Source: Gammaproteobacteria bacterium (GTDB taxonomy: Bacteria > Pseudomonadota > Gammaproteobacteria > Chromatiales > Chromatiaceae). From it: DNA of 32,490 nt. Below are positions 1 through 7,833 of the stretch, one piece after another (position 1 is the stretch's first letter; the number at the start of each line of letters is the position of its first letter). Where the stretch lies: the NCBI GenBank assembly GCA_007135625.1, contig SLIM01000228.1, forward strand, positions 1 to 32,490. Reading direction: 5' to 3'. The notes beneath the pieces were generated by a model, which did no database searches, was not told the origin of the DNA, and was given only the letters and a program-made list of their open reading frames with translations. A program made the translations under genes and the position numbers.

Positions 1-17
1 ATAAAATCGGATACTTC

Positions 18-47
18 TTGCACTCGGCAGCAACTTTCCTCTACAAT
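18..47 (+). promoter_or_regulatory. candidate sigma70 promoter of katG
   Basis: A TTGCAC -35-like hexamer (18-23) and a TACAAT -10-like hexamer (42-47) are separated by 18 bp, about 65 bp upstream of the katG start. I could not make out a convincing OxyR site. This is a pattern match only. Confidence 0.4.
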
Positions 48-52
48 GGTAG

Positions 53-2290
<2,238 letters not shown>

Positions 2291-2301
2291 TTCGCTAGTG
2301 G

Positions 2302-2493
2302 CTATTGCGCTGCGAAGCAGTGGTTTTGCTGCTTCGTGGGCGCGTCTCTTGGTGTTAGAGAGATGGTTGTTTCGGGCAGAATGGTAGAAACCAGATTGCA
2401 TGTGTATGAAATGGCGGGTTGCCGGAGCGAGTTGGCCAAGCGATTGGCGTAGAATTCGCGCATAGCTTCGTAATCACTTTGGGAAACCATCAC
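2302..2493 (-). pseudogene. fragment of a Phd/YefM-like antitoxin
   Basis: The minus-strand ORF begins MVSQSDYEAMREFYANRLA after its first Met. This resembles the C-terminal half of Phd/YefM-family antitoxins, where a '[VL]xSxxDYEAL' segment follows the DNA-binding N-terminus. The expected N-terminal half (of the type 'xxEFKAKxLxLLDEV') is absent upstream in this frame, and the tail after about residue 30 looks non-homologous. I read it as a decayed antitoxin piece; the family assignment rests on the short motif only. Confidence 0.35.
2313..2336 (+). terminator. hairpin downstream of katG
   Basis: CGAAGCAG (2313-2320) and CTGCTTCG (2329-2336) form a perfect 8-bp stem with an 8-nt loop, 23 bp after the katG stop. 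No clear T-tract follows, so an intrinsic terminator is only possible. Confidence 0.4.
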
Positions 2494-2548
2494 CCGACAT
2501 TCCGCGCCTTGAAAATCCGAAATTGGCCTGTCGGGAGGTCTCTCTGTG

Positions 2549-2725
2549 TCAGGCTAGTTGTCGTTTCAGTGGGATACGTGTAGCAATGTAAGCTGCGTAA
2601 CGACCGTAGTTGTCGGCCAACGTGCGGCGCAATCCGTTTTCATAGGGTGGCATAACTCCAAGAATCTGAAAGGTATCCGGCCTCTTTCTAGACTTCATTT
2701 TGGAAAAATCGTACTCGGACTTCAT
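2549..2725 (-). CDS. short ORF with antitoxin-like N-terminus (MKSEYDFSK), probably a remnant
   Basis: A 58-aa minus-strand ORF, missed by the track, starts at the ATG at 2725 and stops at TGA 2549-2551. Its start MKSEYDFSKMKSRK resembles the N-terminus of many small ribbon-helix-helix antitoxin-like proteins (M-K-x-E-Y-D-F-S-K). The beta-strand DNA-binding segment normally found further on is not recognisable, so the 3' part may be rearranged. The same N-terminus recurs at 6279-6341, within the 56-bp direct repeat. The only ribosome-binding sequence is a weak GGGTAA before the start. Confidence 0.4.
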   Translation of the reverse strand: MKSEYDFSKMKSRKRPDTFQILGVMPPYENGLRRTLADNYGRYAAYIATRIPLKRQLA

Positions 2726-2756
2726 GGTTTACCCATGGGATAGAACCCAACTCTGG
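2701..2756 (+). repeat. left copy of 56-bp direct repeat flanking the three-gene cassette
   Basis: This segment matches 6317-6372 in the same orientation at 50 of 56 positions by hand alignment, running from TGGAAAAATC to CTCTGG. On the minus strand it contains the leader and first codons of an antitoxin-like ORF. The two copies bracket the whole HEPN/ATPase operon. Confidence 0.85.
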
Positions 2757-2826
2757 CTACTCGTGCCAAGCATAGTGTATGTATGGCATACCATGAGTTG
2801 TGGGGGATGTTTTGGGGATGAGGGGT

Positions 2827-4314
2827 CTACCGTGGCGGTCGCACCCCGCCTCTGCGCTTGATGCCAAAGCCGACACGAAAAATGTCGGGCATGTTGAATC
2901 GCCCATCTTCGGTGGGATAGAGCACTGCCAGCTCGATGAGGTCGGCTACCAACGCTTCCAACGACCCTTTGCGGATCGGGTCGCTGTCGTAGCGCCGTGG
3001 CGGAAGGCGTTGTCCAGAGCGGGCTGCGGAGAGTGAGGCATCTACGAGACCGGGTATCCAGTTGCTGGTGAGATCATCGAATTTCAGGGGAACCGTCGTA
3101 CCCTGCAGGGACTCCAGGAGCGGCCCGACCCAGGGGTAGTCCTCCTTGATCTCTCGGATGCGGGTGGTGGATGCCTCTGCCACGCCTTGGCGAACGCCGT
3201 CGTAGTGCAGGGCGAATCGATGCTCCGGGTGGTGCGTCTCAGTCCACTCGGCGGCGTGACGCAGGGCAAGGAGGATGCTTCGCGGGCTTAGACGCGCTTT
3301 AGCATCGGAGAGGTGGGTGGGAATCCAGGTGTAGGTGTTGCCTCGGTTGGCCTTCGGCCCGACGAATGGTCCCGCCAAGGCTTCGATCAGGTCACGAAAG
3401 GGCATTCTACGGGGCAACGCATAGATACCATCAATTGCCTGCCATCGGAGGTGGGTTTGGCTCGTCAACTCCTCGCGAAATTCACCGTCCAGCGATGCAT
3501 GATTAGCCAGGAACAGTGCGATCAGTCCGTAGAAATCGTCTGGGCGCCACGCTAGGGTGGCCTTGGAGTGGAGCAGCTTGGAGCTATCGGCGAAGTGCCA
3601 AAGCTCATCCTCCTCTTCAATCATATCGGGACGCAGGAAGAACTTGAAGCGAATGGCACGCCGGGTACGGCACTCCAGACATAGGACGAGCGCGGCCTTG
3701 AGTCGCTCCCGAATGCCTGCCCAATCGTCCGCTAGCCGTTCCAAAGAGTCGAACAACAGCATGAGGGCTTGGCCATTGACTACGAGTTGGCGGTCGATCT
3801 CCGTGATCTGGTCATCTGCTGCATGAGGATTTTGCGAGACCCACTGCGCCGCCGCATCCACTGAGTCCGTGAAGGGTAATGCCATGTCCACGGCCTTTGC
3901 CCCCTGGCGGATCAGCACCGAGCGCCATATTTCGTCCGGGGATATCCCCTGATCCATCCAGGCGGTCATTCGCTTGGCAGTGGGAAATAGCTCGTTGCTG
4001 TTGTCCAGCCCGAAACCGACACGGACGATGACATTATGCAGGGTGTGAATCTTTGCCGACCCGCTGACATACTCGCGTGCCGCTTGGTCGGCCAACACCG
4101 CAGTCCAGAAGCTCTTGCCCGCCCCGCGCATTCCCTCGACCACGCTGACATCCGGGGCAAGGGCCTTGCTATGCATGTCGGGGACGTAGATCTCAGAGCG
4201 CTGGGGTGAGTCGAGCTGCTCCCAGGCGGCGGTCTGCGGCAACGCCATGAGGGCACCGCGATAGGTGAGCGGATCAAAGGTGAATTTCGGTTGAAAATCT
4301 GATCGCTGCGGCAT
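2827..4314 (-). CDS. P-loop ATPase, third gene of HEPN/KGGVGR cassette
   Basis: A 495-aa protein of unrecognised family. A Walker A loop, GMRGAGKS, lies at residues 61-68, and a Walker B-like strand, ALMLLFDSLERL, at about 183-194 with D189 as the likely acidic residue. A downstream Arg/Phe-rich strand (RRAIRFKFFLRPDM) and an all-helical C-terminal half suggest an AAA/STAND-like NTPase with an accessory domain. There is no signal peptide or membrane segment, so it is likely cytoplasmic. It starts 15 bp after the ParA-like gene and is probably co-transcribed with it. I infer that it acts with the ParA-like and HEPN-like partners; its substrate is unknown. The plus-strand ORFs at 3313 and 3557 are shadows. 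Confidence 0.8.
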   Translation of the reverse strand: MPQRSDFQPKFTFDPLTYRGALMALPQTAAWEQLDSPQRSEIYVPDMHSKALAPDVSVVEGMRGAGKSFWTAVLADQAAREYVSGSAKIHTLHNVIVRVGFGLDNSNELFPTAKRMTAWMDQGISPDEIWRSVLIRQGAKAVDMALPFTDSVDAAAQWVSQNPHAADDQITEIDRQLVVNGQALMLLFDSLERLADDWAGIRERLKAALVLCLECRTRRAIRFKFFLRPDMIEEEDELWHFADSSKLLHSKATLAWRPDDFYGLIALFLANHASLDGEFREELTSQTHLRWQAIDGIYALPRRMPFRDLIEALAGPFVGPKANRGNTYTWIPTHLSDAKARLSPRSILLALRHAAEWTETHHPEHRFALHYDGVRQGVAEASTTRIREIKEDYPWVGPLLESLQGTTVPLKFDDLTSNWIPGLVDASLSAARSGQRLPPRRYDSDPIRKGSLEALVADLIELAVLYPTEDGRFNMPDIFRVGFGIKRRGGVRPPR

Positions 4315-4329
4315 GGCGATTACTCTGGC

Positions 4330-5634
4330 TTAGGCGAATCCATCGGGGAGTAGACGCGCTGTGGCTCCGTTCAGAAACGGCCCAAAGGCGCTCTTGACAA
4401 TGCCCCATTCAGGGAGGGTATTGGAATGGTTCAGCTCAAGCCCGCGTAGCCTGGGGTCGAACCCGATGCGTAAGGGATAATGGGGGGCGGTATCTTCCAT
4501 CATCTCGAACGACTCCATCCCTTTGGGATCGGCCTCTGCATCGTATAATTCGTCAGTCCAGGCCAGAAAGGAGTGCTCCACCAAGCGGCGGGCAGCCGAT
4601 TCTGTCGAGTCCGTCTGCGCCCCTACCATCGTCAGGCGGTGGCGGAGATCATCCTCCTGCATTCCAAAGCTCACCCCTCGGGAGAGGGCTAGTTGCCGAA
4701 AAAGGTGACGATAAGCGGCCCAAGTCTGGGCATCGTCACGGGCGAACAGGAAGACCTCGGCACCCAAACGGGTCACTGCGGCGGAGCCAATGTCGTGCAA
4801 ACCCGCACGTGCATCCAGCAAAACCAATTGAGGTGCCTCGGCCAGTCCTGCAATGGATTCCAGCAGCAGCTTCAGCCGTTCTGCCAGCCCGAAATACGCT
4901 TGGTGTCCCTCAGACCAGGCCGGCAGATAGATACGCCCCAACTTGGCGATGTAGTCACGGCTCTTGCGACCAAAGGCCGGCAGCACGCGCAATCGCCCCG
5001 GCGTGTCTTGAGCCAGGGCGCAATCGACCAAGGTTTCCCGCAACAGGGCATTGTCCACTGCGCCGTTCTGCGCCTCAATCAGCCAGTCGATCAGGCCGTA
5101 GTCCGGGATGTGAGCCTCATCCAGCAAAACACTGGCTACGCCCGGCGCTTCGAGGTCTAGATCGATGAGGAGTACGTCCTTCCCGAGCCGGGCCAGGTGC
5201 CAAGCCCACACTGCGAAGGCTGAGGTACGACCCACCCCTCCTTTGATGCTGAAGGCCACTGCTGTCGGTAGCGGTGGGTGGGTACACAGAGGTGCCCGAA
5301 TCCAGTCCTGATTGGTTTGAAGGCGATCCACTAGCCAGGTAGCGGGAGCATTGGGAATACGGATGCGATCAGGCGAGCGGATTACGTCGTCTGGGTCAAT
5401 GAGATCGCTTTGGCGCAATAGAACCTGTCGCTCTCCCGGGCTAAATCGGCCAAGGGTATTGTGTAGTCGCTGGGCAAGGACATCCCAGTTGCATAGGGTG
5501 GAGTCGGGCAACACCACCGTAAGTACTCCAAAGGGGTCGCGGATCAGCGTAGTTTCCGAGTCAGCATCCCCGAACTCTTGCTGTAGGATCTCGAGTGCGG
5601 AGGGAATGGATTGATCGAATTGTGGCGAAGTCAT
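4330..5634 (-). CDS. deviant ParA/MinD-type ATPase with KGGVGR motif
   Basis: A 434-aa protein. After an N-terminal region of about 125 aa comes a SIMIBI-class P-loop, SIKGGVGRTSAF (residues 129-140), where ParA/MinD proteins usually carry KGGxGKT. LLIDLDLEAPG (155-165) and LVLLDARAGLHD (270-281) fill the positions of the switch/Walker B strands. This is the signature of the ATPase group I know as KGGVGR-motif variants. The track ORF starts at 5685, but the ATG at 5634 overlaps the HEPN stop as ATGA, indicating translational coupling. The arginine in place of the usual lysine makes hydrolysis versus binding an open question. It is not a plasmid partition gene: no ParB or centromere is visible. 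Several antisense ORFs here are shadows. Confidence 0.85.
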   Translation of the reverse strand: MTSPQFDQSIPSALEILQQEFGDADSETTLIRDPFGVLTVVLPDSTLCNWDVLAQRLHNTLGRFSPGERQVLLRQSDLIDPDDVIRSPDRIRIPNAPATWLVDRLQTNQDWIRAPLCTHPPLPTAVAFSIKGGVGRTSAFAVWAWHLARLGKDVLLIDLDLEAPGVASVLLDEAHIPDYGLIDWLIEAQNGAVDNALLRETLVDCALAQDTPGRLRVLPAFGRKSRDYIAKLGRIYLPAWSEGHQAYFGLAERLKLLLESIAGLAEAPQLVLLDARAGLHDIGSAAVTRLGAEVFLFARDDAQTWAAYRHLFRQLALSRGVSFGMQEDDLRHRLTMVGAQTDSTESAARRLVEHSFLAWTDELYDAEADPKGMESFEMMEDTAPHYPLRIGFDPRLRGLELNHSNTLPEWGIVKSAFGPFLNGATARLLPDGFA

Positions 5635-6035
5635 GGCTGCCGTACCCCGCTGAGTCCAACGGCCCCAAGCAGCCGCTTTGCCCACTCTCGATGTGATTGT
5701 AATTGTTTCGCTCGGATTGCCCCTTCCGCCTCATACCGCTGATCTATCTTCCAGTCGGAAAAAGGATTATTGGACTGAAGAAGGCTAGGGAGGCGCGGAG
5801 CAGCCTTGGCGATGCTTTGATGGCCCGCTTTATCCCAAAGCAGGTTAATGTGGTATTTGAACTCCTTTTGGAGCGATCCATCAGGCGCAAAAAGCGGCAA
5901 TTGAACCAGCACCTTTTTGATCGCACATTCTGCGGCCAGCCCATACAATTGATCGGCGTTCCCGATCCGCCTATGCTCTTCCAGTAGCTGTGCATCCTGC
6001 CAGTGTCGCAACGCGGCCTGCGCGTAATCTTCCAT
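5631..6035 (-). CDS. HEPN-like small protein, first gene of cassette
   Basis: A 134-aa, mostly helical protein. The N-terminal half (ALRHWQDAQLLEE...NADQLYGLAAECAIKKVL, residues 8-43) has the 'A-x-x-H-x-x-D-A ... A-x-x-L-x-G-L-A-A-E-C-x-x-K' pattern seen in HEPN-type four-helix proteins. A candidate RNase motif R108-x6-H115 lies in the last helix, within the Rx4-6H spacing described for HEPN RNases. The track starts at 6083, but the ATG at 6035 has GGAGGAC directly upstream and is the better start. Its stop overlaps the ATPase start (ATGA). The HEPN assignment is pattern recognition; nuclease activity is not shown. Confidence 0.65.
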   Translation of the reverse strand: MEDYAQAALRHWQDAQLLEEHRRIGNADQLYGLAAECAIKKVLVQLPLFAPDGSLQKEFKYHINLLWDKAGHQSIAKAAPRLPSLLQSNNPFSDWKIDQRYEAEGAIRAKQLQSHREWAKRLLGAVGLSGVRQP

Positions 6036-6079
6036 CAATTGTCCTCCGGTTCCGGCTGGGCCAGGAGATCGCCCGAAAA

Positions 6080-6244
6080 TCACTCATTAATATCAATGGT
6101 GTCCTCCGCGATGCCTGCGTACCATGCTTTCACTCCCCTAGCGGATGCGATCCGGGCGGCGGGGTCGCTGATCTGTTCCAAGATGGCTCTTACACCCACC
6201 GCCTCGGTAACGAAGGAAAGGAGGGTAAACCATCTGCAGCGACT
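6080..6244 (-). pseudogene. unassigned 54-codon open stretch upstream of the HEPN-like gene
   Basis: The minus-strand frame is open from after a TAG at 6245-6247 to TGA at 6080-6082 and ends ...VKAWYAGIAEDTIDINE. The amino-acid mix looks protein-like, but there is no ATG; only GTG and TTG codons are available inside. It ends 44 bp before the HEPN-like start, on the same strand. It could be the 3' end of a truncated gene preceding the cassette or a small gene with a non-ATG start. I do not recognise a family. Confidence 0.3.
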
Positions 6245-6278
6245 CTACAACGTACAGTGAGGAGGTGAATCTATCCCC

Positions 6279-6341
6279 TCAATACGACTCTTCTACATCT
6301 ACCCGCAGGATCCGCTTGGAAAAATCATTCTCGGACTTCAT
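6279..6341 (-). pseudogene. truncated antitoxin-like ORF (MKSENDFSK)
   Basis: A 20-codon minus-strand ORF beginning MKSENDFSKRIL follows AAGGG with a 6-nt spacing to the ATG and stops at TGA 6279-6281. Its first nine residues match the 2549-2725 ORF except for N in place of Y. It lies within and just beyond the right copy of the 56-bp repeat. I read it as the broken 5' end of an antitoxin-like gene. Confidence 0.4.
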
Positions 6342-6372
6342 GGCTTACCCTTAGGATAGAACCCGACTCTGG
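6317..6372 (+). repeat. right copy of 56-bp direct repeat flanking the three-gene cassette
   Basis: It matches 2701-2756 in direct orientation with six mismatches. It lies upstream of the operon in the direction of transcription and runs up to the start of the metallopeptidase remnant at 6371. Similarity stops abruptly on both sides. Confidence 0.85.
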
Positions 6373-6754
6373 ATATCGCATTGAGCATTGCGACCACTTT
6401 GGGGACTCCCAGAACTACCTGGAGAGTACCATGTGGGGCGGTTACACCCTGATGCACGAATGGGGGCATTTTGCCTACGGGTTATTTGACGAGTACCAGA
6501 ACAACGATGCGGCGTGTGATTCCGACGATCCGGGTGGCCCCTGCCAATGTGAAGTTCATTGGGAAAATGGTGGGCCGACAGTACCAGCGGCGGCGGCTAC
6601 CCCCTCTGCGTCTAGTTCAGGTGGTGCGCCCCCTGCGCCTGGTGCCAGCGGGGCGCATCCGATTCCGACCCTTGGCCACCTGCCCCTGCTACTACTCTCC
6701 GGGCTGCTTGGGTTGCTGGCGATTCGGCGCTATGCCGTTTTTATGAAACGGTAA
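6371..6754 (+). pseudogene. remnant of CLCA-like secreted zinc metallopeptidase with IPTL-type C-terminus
   Basis: The open frame can be read upstream of the track's Met, from about 6371 (GYRIEHCDHFGDSQNYLES). It contains MHEWGHFAYGLFDEY, an HExxHxxxGxxDEY zinc-binding site as in CLCA-type and related bacterial metallopeptidases. About 30 residues later it runs into a Pro/Ala/Ser-rich linker and a C-terminal IPTLGHLPLLLLSGLLGLLAIRR segment. That segment resembles IPTL-CTERM sorting tails: an IPTL motif, one membrane helix and basic residues. Intact relatives are far longer, with a signal peptide and N-terminal domain before the site and further domains after it. Both the 5' part and the middle are missing, so this is an internally deleted pseudogene. 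Confidence 0.65.
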
Positions 6755-7096
6755 TACCGCCACGCTGTTGTAGTGCGACTACCCCATTCGGGGTAGTCGC
6801 CCTGCGCGTAGGAGGGAATATGCCTCACATCACAGTATAGATTCTATGATCTCTACCTACTGCGCAGCACTACCCGTGAGGCACCCCAGTTGGCGGTGTA
6901 GAGGAAGGCATCGAAGAACGCCTCGATTAGCAAAGCGTCTTGACAACTGCGCGGCGCGGGCATAAAGTTGCCACCGACGGTTGGGACTCCTGCTTGTAAC
7001 GCTGCAAGATGTCGCCCGATACCCTCGTGACTATATGACACCTAAGTAGGTAGAAATAAGTGCTTAGGAATACTAACTGCTATAAGGAAATTGACC
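6755..7096. other. intergenic stretch with hairpin and an unidentified minus-strand ORF
   Basis: Apart from the strong hairpin there is an 8-bp inverted pair, TGCCTCAC (6821-6828) and GTGAGGCA (6876-6883), and a CCTAAG/CTTAGG pair (7041-7046, 7063-7068) just upstream of the next gene. A 62-aa minus-strand ORF (6853-7041) has no visible SD or recognised family; it may be a gene fragment (...ALLIEAFFDAFLYTANWG...), but I cannot name it. Confidence 0.4.
6775..6800 (+). terminator. perfect 11-bp hairpin after the metallopeptidase remnant
   Basis: GCGACTACCCC (6775-6785) pairs perfectly with GGGGTAGTCGC (6790-6800) around a 4-nt ATTC loop, 21 bp after the remnant's stop. There is no T-run, so it may act as a terminator in either direction or as an mRNA 3' end. 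Confidence 0.6.
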
Positions 7097-7435
7097 ATGA
7101 ACCTGTTCGCTCGTACTGCGTGTACCACCCTGCTGCTGCTGCTCGTGAGTTTCGCGGCACATGCACAGCAGAACTACTACGTGAATATCACCAATCAGAC
7201 GGGCTATACGATTATGCATGCGTATGTCAGCCCCGCCGATGCTAGAGATTGGGAGGAGGATGTCTTAGGGAGTGAGGTGCTGCGCAACGGTCACACCCAA
7301 CGGATTACGTTGCACGGCTATTTTAGCCCTATTTTTGATGTTCGCTTGGTGGATGAAGATGGCGATACCTATACGTTTTGGAACATTAATGTCTCGACAC
7401 ACGATCTGGTGGTGACGCTGGATCAGCTCGACTAA
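7097..7435 (+). CDS. small secreted protein of unknown function
   Basis: A 112-aa protein. The track begins at a TTG, but the ATG at 7097 is preceded by AAGGA and gives MNLFARTACTTLLLLLVSFAAHA, a clear Sec signal peptide with likely cleavage after AHA before QQNYY. The mature part, about 90 aa, is rich in beta-prone residues and contains DWEEDVLGSEVLRNG. It resembles small exported proteins that are sometimes misannotated as argininosuccinate lyase in databases; it has no enzyme motif and no Cys. It is likely periplasmic. It is a single gene followed by an inverted repeat. Confidence 0.7.
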   Translation: MNLFARTACTTLLLLLVSFAAHAQQNYYVNITNQTGYTIMHAYVSPADARDWEEDVLGSEVLRNGHTQRITLHGYFSPIFDVRLVDEDGDTYTFWNINVSTHDLVVTLDQLD

Positions 7436-7449
7436 GGCTTCCATTTATC

Positions 7450-7469
7450 ATGTAAAGAGTTTTTACATG
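7450..7469 (+). terminator. A/T-rich inverted repeat after small secreted gene
   Basis: CATGTAAA and TTTACATG form an 8-bp stem around a short GAGTTT-like loop, 14 bp after the stop codon. It could be a weak terminator or an operator-like palindrome. Confidence 0.35.
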
Positions 7470-7557
7470 GTAAATTGGTGCGGTATGCTCGTACCGCGCC
7501 AAACTTTTTGAGCCACTTGATTTCAATTTCAGGCCTTGACCACCCCTCCGCTCAATA

Positions 7558-7662
7558 CCTTGATCGGAAAGCGTCAAGCGGGGCATTTCGCCCCAAGGAC
7601 TCAGCCACTTACGGCGGGACTTTCGCTGTGAGCGGGCAAGGTGGCCGGAATGACGATCAAGG
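7558..7662 (-). repeat. palindromic-ended dispersed element, copy A
   Basis: A 105-bp element with perfect 9-bp terminal inverted repeats, CCTTGATCG...CGATCAAGG. Its reverse complement matches 11967-12073 with about nine substitutions and two single-base gaps. It is too short to encode anything and looks like a MITE- or REP/REPIN-like non-autonomous element. No target duplication could be identified with confidence. Confidence 0.8.
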
Positions 7663-7833
7663 CCCAATTCCGCCTTGCGGCTTCCAAAAAACATGGTAAA
7701 CTTCCCCTCCACCCATTCCTGACGATCTCCCCAAGCCTTTCTGTCGCACAGAGTGTTTTTTAGAAGATCCAGCGAGAGAGGCGGCCTACGCAGGGGGATA
7801 TAAACCACAACCTACAGAGGAACAAAAAGAGAG

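Larger units (their letters stand above)
2291..2826. other. gene-poor left edge of island with antitoxin remnants
   Basis: This 536-bp stretch lies between katG and the convergent ATPase operon and holds no intact gene I can defend. It contains the katG hairpin, a minus-strand Phd/YefM-like fragment, a minus-strand short ORF beginning MKSEYDFSK, and the left copy of a 56-bp repeat. The plus-strand ORF at 2558-2743 is a shadow of the minus-strand ORF. Confidence 0.6.
7436..7833. other. intergenic stretch upstream of gdhA carrying a palindromic-ended element
   Basis: This holds the CATGTAAA palindrome, element copy A (7558-7662) and the gdhA leader. TATAAA at 7799-7804 is a possible -10 without a good -35. 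The minus-strand ORF at 7386-7808 spans the element and the preceding gene's end and is not credible as a gene. Confidence 0.5.

Noticed and set aside
2558-2743. 61-aa plus-strand ORF ending ...KIVLGLHGLPMG, with a similar reading at the other repeat copy
   Set aside because: The shared peptide arises from the 56-bp repeat; the minus-strand reading MKSE[YN]DFSK with conserved leader and antitoxin-like start explains it better.
4330-5634. Plasmid partition (parA) gene or origin
   Set aside because: No ParB, no iterons, a deviant P-loop and a different operon context.
6853-7041. 62-aa minus-strand ORF
   Set aside because: No ribosome-binding site or family recognised; kept only as a possible fragment in the intergenic note.
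7386-7808. 140-aa minus-strand ORF upstream of gdhA
   Set aside because: It overlaps the end of the secreted-protein gene and is built largely from the palindromic-ended repeat element; translation of a repeat, not a gene.
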